From NCBI GenBank assembly GCA_023434365.1, contig JAEYSV010000060.1, positions 1-64,000 on the forward strand: DNA of 64,000 nucleotides. The letters are read 5' to 3'. Shown piece after piece: positions 44,237-52,747 of this stretch; position 1 is the first letter of the stretch; every line of letters starts with the position of its first letter. Below the pieces are notes generated by a model. The model did no database searches, was not told the DNA's origin, and saw only the letters and a list, made by a program, of their open reading frames with translations. Source of the DNA: Bacillota bacterium (GTDB taxonomy: Bacteria; Bacillota; Clostridia; Lachnospirales; Lachnospiraceae). The position numbers were made by a program, and so were the translations under genes.

Positions 44237-45436
44237 ATGAAGAATGAAAGAAAATTAGAAAAAAACCATAGAGTCCCGTGGGGAACCTTCCTAAAAGATG
44301 TATTTATATGCTCTTTGGGAGCATATGGAGGCCCGGAAGCTCACTATGGCGTTTTTACAGATCAATTGGTTGTAAAGAAAAAATATTTGACGGAGGAGGA
44401 GCTGGTTGAACTTATTGCTTTAACTGGTATCTTACCTGGTCCGAGTAGTACGCAGACAATCGTAGCGATTGGTCATAAAATGGGAGGACCATTGCTAGCA
44501 CTCTTAACAATGTTGGTTTGGGCTTTGCCTGTACTTATTTTGATGACGTTACTATCATTTCTTAGTCAATTTTTAAGTAGAACAAATTTATCTCAGGATG
44601 GACTTCGCTATATCGGACCAATGGCAGTGGGATTTATTATAGTAGCTGCATACCGTATTGGACGGAAAGTAGTAACCGATAAAATTACTTTATTACTCCT
44701 TTTATTTGGAGCTATCACCACTTATTTTATTCGACAGCCTTGGATATACCCGATAGTACTAATTATTGGAGGAGCCGTTAGTGTTGCTACTTCAAAAGAG
44801 AAAAACCTTTGGAACCGTGTGAAACTAAACCCTCCTTGGCGTTATCTGACTACCTTTGGAATTTTTGCTTTTGGAAGCCTACTACTAACATTGATTTCGA
44901 AGAATAGAATTCTACATTTGTTTGAAAGTTTTTACCGTTATGGGTACTTGGTTATTGGTGGCGGACAGGTGGTCGTACCTCTTATGTATAGTGAATTAGT
45001 AGAAGTGAATCAATATATGACAAATCAAGAATTTTTGACTGGATTTGGTCTTGTACAGGGTTTACCTGGACCTATGTTTAGTTTTAGTGCTTATGCTGGT
45101 GGCATGGCAGCTCGAGGTGGAGGTGCTGTAACCCAGGTACTAGGTGCTATCGCAGGCGGAATTGGAATCTTCTTGCCAGGGCTACTTTTAATTTACTTTA
45201 TCTACCCAATATGGGAGAACTTAAAGAAGATTAAAGGAATAAAAATATCATTGCGAGGAATTACAGCTGTTGCAGGTGGATTAATAACCGTAGCTGCAAT
45301 CATCTTAATGCAAAAAAGTGGGTTTGTGATTGATAATGTTATTATTACACTTGTGACGGTAGCCCTATTATTACTTAAGAAAATACCAGCACCATTAATC
45401 GTTGTAGCTGTGATAGCAGCCGGTTTTATTCTATAA
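44237..45436 (+). CDS. Chromate transporter (CHR family), two fused domains
   Basis: A 399-residue membrane protein with two homologous CHR domains, as in long-chain ChrA proteins. The first half has GAYGGPEAHYGVF and LPGPSSTQTIVAIGHKMGG; the second has GGGQVVVPLM, GLVQGLPGPMFSFSAYAGGMAA and PGLLLIYF. ChrA members export chromate, but in anaerobes without chromate exposure the natural anion may differ. An upstream TTG start at 44219 is rejected; ATG 44237 lies nine bases after AAAGGA. The divergent PadR gene probably regulates it. Confidence 0.92.
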   Translation: MKNERKLEKNHRVPWGTFLKDVFICSLGAYGGPEAHYGVFTDQLVVKKKYLTEEELVELIALTGILPGPSSTQTIVAIGHKMGGPLLALLTMLVWALPVLILMTLLSFLSQFLSRTNLSQDGLRYIGPMAVGFIIVAAYRIGRKVVTDKITLLLLLFGAITTYFIRQPWIYPIVLIIGGAVSVATSKEKNLWNRVKLNPPWRYLTTFGIFAFGSLLLTLISKNRILHLFESFYRYGYLVIGGGQVVVPLMYSELVEVNQYMTNQEFLTGFGLVQGLPGPMFSFSAYAGGMAARGGGAVTQVLGAIAGGIGIFLPGLLLIYFIYPIWENLKKIKGIKISLRGITAVAGGLITVAAIILMQKSGFVIDNVIITLVTVALLLLKKIPAPLIVVAVIAAGFIL

Positions 45437-45456
45437 ATACGAATGTAAAGAATGAT

Positions 45457-45490
45457 AAGTCCTTCAGACTAATGCGCTGAGGGACTTTTT
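45457..45490 (+). terminator. Terminator of the chromate transporter gene
   Basis: AAGTCCTTCAG pairs with CTGAGGGACTT around a 9-base loop, followed by TTT. Confidence 0.7.
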
Positions 45491-45609
45491 AGCGCTGCAT
45501 TTTTATGATTAGGTAGAATTCTATTTTATAAAATGTGAAAATATTATATGGAAAATATCGACTTTTTTCAAGTAAAGACATATAATATCTTCATTAGAGG
45601 AGGTGCTAA

Positions 45610-46074
45610 ATGGATCATAATATAAACTTGGTTCTAGAAAAAAAAGATTATGAAGAGATACTCAATCTTCAAAAGCTCGCTTACCAAACGGAAGCAGAGA
45701 TTTATAATGATTATTATATTCCACCGCTTATGCAGACATTAGATGAATTCGTAGAGGAAGCCAGCCAGTCAACAATACTTAAGTATACGGAACATAACTT
45801 TATAATTGGGTCAGTTAGGGCTTATCAAAAGAATGGCACTTGTTACATAGGCAAATTAATCGTACATCCTGATTACAGAAACAAAGGAATTGGTAAAAAA
45901 CTACTAGCTGCGATTGAGGAGCATTATGAGGGACTTCGCTATGAGCTTTTTACAGGTAATCGAAGTGAAAAAAACCTGGCTATATATGAAAAGGCTGGCT
46001 ATCGTATCTTCAAGATAGAAAGAGTAAATGAGAGTCTAAGTCTTGTGTATCTGGAAAAATTAAGTCAAAGCTAA
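45610..46074 (+). CDS. GNAT-family N-acetyltransferase
   Basis: A 154-residue acetyltransferase with acetyl-CoA motif VHPDYRNKGIGKKLL and LAIYEKAGY near the end. GAGGAGG precedes the start. It lies 20 bases before a second GNAT gene, so the two are probably co-transcribed. Substrate unknown. Confidence 0.88.
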   Translation: MDHNINLVLEKKDYEEILNLQKLAYQTEAEIYNDYYIPPLMQTLDEFVEEASQSTILKYTEHNFIIGSVRAYQKNGTCYIGKLIVHPDYRNKGIGKKLLAAIEEHYEGLRYELFTGNRSEKNLAIYEKAGYRIFKIERVNESLSLVYLEKLSQS

Positions 46075-46094
46075 GATTATGGGAGGATGAGGTC

Positions 46095-46550
46095 ATGGCA
46101 ATAAATATACGAACTGCGACATCAGATGATATTATGAGTCTTGTTGATTGCAGAGAAGATTTTATTTTTGAAGTATCTGGGCAACCATTGCCCAACCATA
46201 TTAAGGAGTCAATGAGTACCTATATAAAAGAAAATATAGATACTGATTCGTTCGTGTGTTATATAGCAACAGATGACGAAAAAATCATAGCAATGGTGAT
46301 GCTTTGTACCTATCATATCGTTCCAAAACTAAATAATAGCACTGGCAAAGTTGGCTATGTTCAAAATGTATATACATTGAAGGAATATAGAGGGCAAGGA
46401 TTAGCGAAAGAGCTAATGAACAGACTGATTGAAACAGCCAAGAATATAGGGGTAAATGAGATATTATTAAATGCAGAGGAAAAGGCAGTCCCCCTCTATC
46501 AAAGTTTAGGATTTCAGCTAATTGACCGTGAAATGATGTTGAGATTTTAG
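46095..46550 (+). CDS. GNAT-family N-acetyltransferase, second of a pair
   Basis: A 151-residue acetyltransferase with acetyl-CoA motif LKEYRGQGLAKELM and the C-terminal PLYQSLGFQL. GGGAGG lies upstream of the start. It is not a close copy of its neighbour, so the pair is not a simple recent duplication. Substrate unknown. Confidence 0.88.
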   Translation: MAINIRTATSDDIMSLVDCREDFIFEVSGQPLPNHIKESMSTYIKENIDTDSFVCYIATDDEKIIAMVMLCTYHIVPKLNNSTGKVGYVQNVYTLKEYRGQGLAKELMNRLIETAKNIGVNEILLNAEEKAVPLYQSLGFQLIDREMMLRF

Positions 46551-46560
46551 GGTAATAACA

Positions 46561-46603
46561 AAAAGCTTCATGAAGGTATTTGATACCATCATGGAGCCTT
46601 TTA
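46561..46603. terminator. Bidirectional terminator after the GNAT pair
   Basis: A long imperfect stem (arms AGCTTCATGAAGGTAT and ATACCATCATGGAGC) around TTG is followed by TTTT on the plus strand and TTTTT on the minus strand. It separates convergent genes. Confidence 0.75.
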
Positions 46604-47329
46604 TTTATCGTTATTATCATCATGCTTGGAATGTTCAAGTTCAATTGAGGAAAGATTTGCAAAGAACTCAATGGCTTTAAGGTAGAGTTCATTTATCATC
46701 TGGCTATTCTGTAATCTGGTCTGACTAGCAGAAGCATTTTCTTGAACTGCACTTTTATTAACCAATTGCTGATAATTATGTAGGGTTTTGTTCATGTAAT
46801 TGATGATATCAACACGCATCTTTGCCATATCAAGATTGCTATTAATAGTATTATTCGTGTTTAATTCAGTCTCAATGGCTTCATCCTCAACTGCATCCGC
46901 TATTTTTTTGTTACTAATAAAGTCTTTCGTATTAGTTATTGCCACTTCACTAGTAAGAGAGGATTCTTTTGCGAATCGTTTCTGAAGCTTATGTAGTTGC
47001 AGGTGTAAATCTTCATTCTCGTTACCCAAATAAGTAATTCGATTACGCAACTCTTTATTTTGCTGATATAGCACCTCAAATTCTTTTGTAAGGGTTGAGA
47101 TTTGGACGAGTAACTCGGCTTTCTCTTTGTTGATTTTAATTAGATCAGTCTCAAGTTTCTTTATATCTTCTTCTACGAGAATAGACTTGGCACTTTTTTG
47201 ACCTATAGTATTTTTGATTTGAGTTTTTAATGTAGTAATAGTAGCATTAAGGCTTTCATTTTCTTCTCGAAGTGCATCTATTATTACATTTACCTCTGCA
47301 ATCTTATAACCAAATAAACTCTTTTTCAT
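46601..47329 (-). CDS. DivIVA-like coiled-coil protein
   Basis: A 242-residue cytoplasmic protein. Its first residues, KKSLFGYKIAEVNVIID, match the N-terminal FGY-xxxVxxxI membrane-curvature motif of DivIVA/GpsB proteins. Residues about 20-125 are a long coiled coil, followed by a Asn/Thr-rich spacer and a second helical part. It may mark poles or division sites. It is transcribed divergently from the Pel-type operon; a link to polysaccharide secretion is possible but unproven. GAGGT lies about 11 bases upstream. Confidence 0.82.
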   Translation of the reverse strand: MKKSLFGYKIAEVNVIIDALREENESLNATITTLKTQIKNTIGQKSAKSILVEEDIKKLETDLIKINKEKAELLVQISTLTKEFEVLYQQNKELRNRITYLGNENEDLHLQLHKLQKRFAKESSLTSEVAITNTKDFISNKKIADAVEDEAIETELNTNNTINSNLDMAKMRVDIINYMNKTLHNYQQLVNKSAVQENASASQTRLQNSQMINELYLKAIEFFANLSSIELEHSKHDDNNDK

Positions 47330-47637
47330 ATGGCCATTTTACCTCTTTAATTACAGATTTTTATGTAAGCAGGATCATCGGGTTAGTCTTAATCTATAGA
47401 ATCACTGATTCAATGCGTTAATTTCATCTTATCTTAAGAATTATAAATTGTCAACAATATACACAGTTCCCTATCTATGGTGCGACATTTTAAGATATAT
47501 CTCTTGCTTTACTTACATTATTATGTAAAATTGTAAAAGATTCGAAAAAACTTGCAAGTTAAAATTCTTTATACTATCATATTAATAAGTACACTAAGGC
47601 GTACTAGAATCTATACATACATAGGAGATATGATTTA
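47330..47637. other. Divergent control region between the DivIVA-like gene and the Pel-type operon
   Basis: No gene is seen. A clear promoter serves the minus strand (47427-47455). On the plus strand a palindrome ACTTGCAAGT (about 47549-47558) and TATACT (about 47570-47575) lie upstream of the Pel-type operon, whose first gene has AGGAGAT before it. I see no c-di-GMP riboswitch. Confidence 0.45.
47427..47455 (-). promoter_or_regulatory. Promoter of the DivIVA-like gene
   Basis: On the minus strand consensus TTGACA (47455-47450) and TAAGAT (47432-47427) are separated by 17 bases. Confidence 0.6.
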
Positions 47638-49812
47638 ATGAGTACCATCCTGATTATTGGAAACTATGATGCTTTTACTAAGAATTTAGTAAAAAAACTT
47701 TCTATTGAAAAGTGGCGTATTTATACGTTGACTAATAATAAAAAGTTTATTAAGCCGTCGCATGTTTTCGAACAATACGTATTTGATTATAACAGTCATA
47801 GCGTAAAAGAGATAATCAAAAGCTGTCGGCCTGATGTGATTCTTTTTACAGGAGCCTATGATTCTTTTTATAATTGGAATGGTGAAAATGTAAAAGATAC
47901 TGCATTAAATTTTACTGCCAATCTTAGTAATGTTCTGATTTCTTCTGCCATGCAAGGAATTAAGCATTTCATCTATCTATCTTCTGAGTGTGTTTTTGAA
48001 GATGAGTATATCGTTGATATTAAGGAGGAGGTACCGGTTTCTCCAAAAAGCTATAAAGGTATGGCTATCTCACAAGGGGAGAATATGGCGTTGCATTTTG
48101 GGCAATCCACTCAGATGGAGATTACAGTTTTAAGATTAGCTAATATGTATGGCATATTGGAAACTTTAGCAGACTGCAACGATGTTTGCTCGCAAATGTG
48201 TGTGGAAGCAATGATTCATGGACGTTTGAGCGTAAATGCGAAAAGGGTTTTTTCTCCTTTGTTTATTAGGGATGCGGTAGAAGCACTATGTTTGTTACTC
48301 AAGGCACCTGAAAGACGATACCCCCTTTACCACATTTCATCGATGGAAGAGGTGACACAAGACAAAGTCGCCAAGTTAATAAAAGATAATTGTCCACACC
48401 CAGTTACTGTAGTTGATCAGACAATGGGACTAAAGCAAAGAATGATATTATCTAATGAACGGTTTCGTAATGAATTTCCGCTTGAGATTAGAAAAAGTTA
48501 TAAGGATATAATCCCGAAGATGATTGTTGCAATAAACAATCATAAAAAACGTTTTTTACATAGTGGTGAAACAATGGTGATAAGCACAGAGAAACAATTA
48601 TTTCGGTTGCTAAAAAATGCGATACCTTTCCTGGAATGTATCATATTATTTATCCCAGTTTTTATGTTGAACCATAGGATGAATGAAAGCCGATATCTTG
48701 CCGGCATTAACTTTTACTTATTATATGTTTTGCTATTTGCCATTATGTATGGCAGACAGCAGGCAGTTTTTGCTTCTTTACTAAGTGTCATAGGTATTAG
48801 TATAAGCAATATTATAAACACTACAGATGTTGCCACAATGACGGATTCTAATATGTATGTGCAAATAGTACAAATCTTTATCGTAGGGCTGTCAGTAGGT
48901 TATCTTAAAGATAAGTTCCTTGAAATGAGCACAGACATGAATGATGAGGTGGATTTTCTCAAGGAGCAGCTAAAAGATATTACTATAATAAACTCTAGTA
49001 ACGAAAGAATCAAAGATTATTATACAGACAAGCTGATTAGTAGTAAGGAAAGTATTGGTCGAATCTATGATATCACATCGAAGCTTCAAAACTCAGAAAT
49101 GGGCGAGGTTTTGTTTGCCGCACTTGATACACTGAAAGAGATTATGGAGACGTCAGAAGTATCTATTTATCTGGTAACCAATAAGTCATATTGCCGATTG
49201 ACCTCAGCTTCGAGTGCAAAGTCCAGTTCTCTTGGCAAATCGATAACAATCAAGGATTATCCCTTGATTTTTAATGTGTTAAAGAAGAGGCAGGTATACA
49301 TTAATCGTTCGCTAGATAGCGATATTCCGATGATGGCTAGTGCCCTGTTTGATGATGATGAGAATATGAGAATCGTAATTCTCCTTTGGAGCCTTCCATA
49401 TGAGAGAATGACCTTATATTATGCGAATTTATTAACCATCGTTGGAGCATTGGTTTATTCGGTTTTTGTACGTGATGCCAACTACTTGGATGCTTTGGCT
49501 TATAAAAGATATCTACCGGACACAACCATATTACAGCAGACTGCCTTTGAGGAAATGATAAATATCTATAGGCGTGCAGGAGAAAAAGGGTATTCAGAAT
49601 CCTCTATTTTATATATACAAAAAGTTACGATGTCTACCAAAGAAGTAAATAAAATAATTCGTCCAGTTTTGCGTGAAACAGATTATATCGGAATGATGTC
49701 TGATGGTAGTCTGGCGATTTTATTAGCAAATACCAATAAGAGAGAGTCTGTCCATGTAATAGAACGTTTAGAGTCTTTGAATGTTCATACTTATCTTGGT
49801 AGCAAGTTTTAA
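47638..49812 (+). CDS. pelD: PelD-like c-di-GMP receptor with N-terminal degenerate SDR domain
   Basis: A 724-residue membrane protein that begins the exopolysaccharide operon. Residues 1-300 resemble an extended SDR/epimerase, but the glycine-rich dinucleotide motif is missing (IIGNYDAFTKN) and the catalytic YxxxK Lys is Ala (SYKGMAIS). About four membrane helices (roughly 330-430) and a short coiled coil follow, then a GAF-like domain (about 475-600) and a degenerate GGDEF domain. There the active-site GGDEF reads SDGSL (688-692), while the c-di-GMP inhibitory-site motif RxxD is kept (Arg679, Asp682 in LRETDYIG). This is the arrangement of PelD, which binds c-di-GMP to switch on Pel export. 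Confidence 0.85.
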   Translation: MSTILIIGNYDAFTKNLVKKLSIEKWRIYTLTNNKKFIKPSHVFEQYVFDYNSHSVKEIIKSCRPDVILFTGAYDSFYNWNGENVKDTALNFTANLSNVLISSAMQGIKHFIYLSSECVFEDEYIVDIKEEVPVSPKSYKGMAISQGENMALHFGQSTQMEITVLRLANMYGILETLADCNDVCSQMCVEAMIHGRLSVNAKRVFSPLFIRDAVEALCLLLKAPERRYPLYHISSMEEVTQDKVAKLIKDNCPHPVTVVDQTMGLKQRMILSNERFRNEFPLEIRKSYKDIIPKMIVAINNHKKRFLHSGETMVISTEKQLFRLLKNAIPFLECIILFIPVFMLNHRMNESRYLAGINFYLLYVLLFAIMYGRQQAVFASLLSVIGISISNIINTTDVATMTDSNMYVQIVQIFIVGLSVGYLKDKFLEMSTDMNDEVDFLKEQLKDITIINSSNERIKDYYTDKLISSKESIGRIYDITSKLQNSEMGEVLFAALDTLKEIMETSEVSIYLVTNKSYCRLTSASSAKSSSLGKSITIKDYPLIFNVLKKRQVYINRSLDSDIPMMASALFDDDENMRIVILLWSLPYERMTLYYANLLTIVGALVYSVFVRDANYLDALAYKRYLPDTTILQQTAFEEMINIYRRAGEKGYSESSILYIQKVTMSTKEVNKIIRPVLRETDYIGMMSDGSLAILLANTNKRESVHVIERLESLNVHTYLGSKF

Positions 49813-49885
49813 TCAAACGAGGGCGAACTCTATTAATAAACCAGGAAGTGACACTCTGTAACTACGTTTTGATGGGAGAGTAAAG

Positions 49886-50797
49886 ATGAAAACAGTAGGA
49901 CTTTGGCCAGTTCTTCTGATCTTAATATTAAACAGTATATTGGCAATCGTCGTATTTATTCTTGCTTTCTATAAAAAGGAGAAAGAACGAAATACGATGT
50001 TTATGTTGTCATGGTTTATCTTTATTGTACCTTTTATGGGGGTACTGTACATATTGTCGGGTTTACTGATTAATTATTTCATTCGGAAAAGCAATGTTGA
50101 TATGAGTGATATTAGCTTTAGTCAGGACCGTGAAAAACTAATACTTCCACCGAATCAGGAAGCAGAGATGAATTATGTGCCAATTCATGATGCAATGGCT
50201 ATCTCTGATACGGCAAGCCTTAGAAGGTTGCTGCTTGATACCATGCTTAATAATGCAAAAAAACGGGTATCCAACATAGCGGTTGCTATGAACAGCAACG
50301 ATACAGAAGCCTCACACTATGTCGCCACAATGATTATGGATGTGTTATCGGAATTACGTTCTATCGCTCAAAGTATGATCGAGAGGATGCGAAGACTTCC
50401 CGAGAATGTGGAGTTAAATCTACTTACCTTTGATTTTATCTATGAGTTTATTTGTATGAAGATAATGTCTGACATTGAGCAGGAGGCTTATATCTATATC
50501 TTAGATGATATTGCTGAAAATCTTTTTAATCAGAATCTATGGCATATGAGTGCAACGCATTATTTAAGAATCACAGATGTGTTTATATCGATTAAGGACT
50601 ATAATATGGCTGATAAATGGAGCTCTAGAGCGAATCAGTATCGTCCCAATATGCTTGATACTTATAAGGCCAAGTTACATTTGTACTTTGAACAGCATAA
50701 CTACAACGCTTTTTTTGACTGTCTGGATGAATTAAGGAACTCAGAAATTAGTGTTGATAAAGAAATTATAGATTTATTTCATATCTACAATGGTTAG
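49886..50797 (+). CDS. pelE: PelE-like membrane protein
   Basis: A 303-residue protein with two N-terminal membrane helices (about 8-28 and 37-65), followed by a helical cytoplasmic domain with TPR-like character (NLWHMSATHYLRITDVFISIKDYNMADKW). This order, and its place between the PelD-like and PelA/DUF2194-like genes, match PelE, an inner-membrane scaffold for the synthase. GGGAG precedes the start. The assignment rests on architecture and gene order more than on strong motifs. Confidence 0.72.
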   Translation: MKTVGLWPVLLILILNSILAIVVFILAFYKKEKERNTMFMLSWFIFIVPFMGVLYILSGLLINYFIRKSNVDMSDISFSQDREKLILPPNQEAEMNYVPIHDAMAISDTASLRRLLLDTMLNNAKKRVSNIAVAMNSNDTEASHYVATMIMDVLSELRSIAQSMIERMRRLPENVELNLLTFDFIYEFICMKIMSDIEQEAYIYILDDIAENLFNQNLWHMSATHYLRITDVFISIKDYNMADKWSSRANQYRPNMLDTYKAKLHLYFEQHNYNAFFDCLDELRNSEISVDKEIIDLFHIYNG

Positions 50798-50837
50798 GTA
50801 CAGTACAATGTCATATTAAAAGGGAAGAGAATGTAAA

Positions 50838-52745
50838 ATGATTTCTACTAGAAGTTACTTAACTATAATAATGCTATTTGTAACGATTTTTACATTGTTT
50901 ATGTTCATTGGGATATCGTCAAATACAATAACTGATCAGGGTACGAACAGACGAGTAATGGAACAGGTTCGGATTAAACAAAAGGATACTCTGACATCAG
51001 ATTTACTAAATATGGCCATTACTGACCCTAATAAAGAGGTGTCGGGGAGTAAAGTTAGTTATGCACAGAATAAGTTGACGGTTGCAATATTAGCCGAAAG
51101 TCAGGATGATGTTGTAACAAAGCTTCTGGTTGAATGGTGTGTTTATAATAAATATTTATATCAGATACATACGTCATTGCCTAAAAAAGAGGATATTACG
51201 AAGTATAAGTTAATACTTTTTGGCGATATTGACTTTTCGGGAATGGATTATGAAAGATTATATGATTATGCAAAGCTTGGTAAGACTATGATTTTTACAA
51301 AGCTTCCAAATCATCAGATAATTCATTCGGATCAGAAGTTGGCAGATTTTTTTGGTATTAAAGATTTGGTCAATCAGAAGGTAGTTGCGGATGGAATTCA
51401 AATATTCCCTAATTTTATGATTGGTGGTAGCAGAACATATCAAAAGGATGATTACTTTGGTAGCAAGGATGACACTACAGTGAGTATACCTTACTATAAA
51501 TTATCCGCTGGGTATGATATATATGCGGTCGGTCTTTTGGATAATCAGAAAGAGCGTGGAATTGAGAATAAAGATTTGCCGCCGCTATTATGGAGGGCAA
51601 AAACTGAGAACTCATTCGTTTTTGTCGTAAATGGTGATATATTTAAGGGAATGTCTTTGCTTGGGGTATTGACTTCCTTTATGACACAAGAAAAGGAATG
51701 CTATCTGTATCCTATCGTGAATGCTCAGACCATTTCGTTAGTGGGCTACCCTTACTTTTCAGATGAAAATGAGCAGACAATACAGCAAATATATAGCAGA
51801 AGTTCAGAAGCTTTGGCCAGGGATATCTTATGGCCCAATATCGTACATATATTAAAAAATTACGGGGTATCGTTTAATTTTTTCGCTGCATCACAGCTTG
51901 ATTATTTGGACGAGGTTGGCCCTAAACAGGATTACATTGATTATTATCTTACGGAAATCAATAAATTGCCAGGTGACATGGGGCTTTCCCTTGGTCAGGT
52001 ATCTAAGATGGATCTAGATCAGATAGTTGAAAAAAACAATGCATTTTTTAGCGAATCTCTCCCTGAGTATGATTTTACAACTTTGTATAGTGGCAATTAC
52101 GAAACTGATCTAATCAAAGATAAACTAAAACATCAACTTTTAGATAAGATTAGCCTGGTGATATCAGATTACCAACAGGGTGATAAGCTGCTTAGTTTCT
52201 TAGATGAGGATACCTTATCTGTAAAATTCAATCTTAATGGGTATCAGCATGAAACGCTGGATGATTTGCAGATGAGTTTTATTCAGAATTCACTCGGAAT
52301 GTGTAACATGAAAGTGGACATAAACCGGGTGATATACCCAAAAGACAATTTGGATGAGTGGAACAAACTGAGTCTAATCTGGTCCAGTGGACAGACTTAC
52401 TTTAATGATTATTCCGAGTTTGATATGGTATCAATGTATGAACTAGAAAAGAGGGTCAGACGATTTCTTGCATTAGACTTTATCTATGAGTATAAAAAGG
52501 ATGAAATTGATATCCAGATTGATAATTTTGATGAAGAGGCTTATTTTATACTATCCATCTATGATAAGAGTATCCATACTGCAATGAATGCTGAAGTTTC
52601 GAGAATTGCAGCGAATACCTATTTGGTAAAGGCTACTGCTTCAGATGTACGATTGCTGTTAGAAGAAAATAATATATTAGAAACGCCAAAGGATATAAAA
52701 ACAATCCCGAGTAACCCTAAAACAATGCATTCCAGGGAGGACTAG
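50838..52745 (+). CDS. DUF2194 protein, PelA-deacetylase-like
   Basis: A 635-residue protein with an N-terminal membrane helix (about 7-28) and a large extracellular domain. The region 90-270 resembles a glutamine-amidotransferase-like flavodoxin fold (KLILFGDIDFSGMDYERLYDYAKLGKTMIF), and the later part resembles a polysaccharide-deacetylase barrel, the combination called DUF2194. In Gram-positive Pel loci an equivalent gene supplies the deacetylase part of PelA. The metal-binding Asp/His/His set of active deacetylases is not obvious to me, so activity is uncertain. It sits 3 bases upstream of the PelF gene. Confidence 0.72.
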   Translation: MISTRSYLTIIMLFVTIFTLFMFIGISSNTITDQGTNRRVMEQVRIKQKDTLTSDLLNMAITDPNKEVSGSKVSYAQNKLTVAILAESQDDVVTKLLVEWCVYNKYLYQIHTSLPKKEDITKYKLILFGDIDFSGMDYERLYDYAKLGKTMIFTKLPNHQIIHSDQKLADFFGIKDLVNQKVVADGIQIFPNFMIGGSRTYQKDDYFGSKDDTTVSIPYYKLSAGYDIYAVGLLDNQKERGIENKDLPPLLWRAKTENSFVFVVNGDIFKGMSLLGVLTSFMTQEKECYLYPIVNAQTISLVGYPYFSDENEQTIQQIYSRSSEALARDILWPNIVHILKNYGVSFNFFAASQLDYLDEVGPKQDYIDYYLTEINKLPGDMGLSLGQVSKMDLDQIVEKNNAFFSESLPEYDFTTLYSGNYETDLIKDKLKHQLLDKISLVISDYQQGDKLLSFLDEDTLSVKFNLNGYQHETLDDLQMSFIQNSLGMCNMKVDINRVIYPKDNLDEWNKLSLIWSSGQTYFNDYSEFDMVSMYELEKRVRRFLALDFIYEYKKDEIDIQIDNFDEEAYFILSIYDKSIHTAMNAEVSRIAANTYLVKATASDVRLLLEENNILETPKDIKTIPSNPKTMHSRED

Positions 52746-52747
52746 TT

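Noticed and set aside
46285..46692. 135-codon open frame on the minus strand
   Set aside because: It spans the GNAT gene, a terminator and part of the DivIVA-like gene in the wrong frame.
47330..47637. Possible c-di-GMP riboswitch upstream of the Pel-type operon
   Set aside because: No GEMM-like conserved core could be found; control by c-di-GMP is more likely at the protein level.
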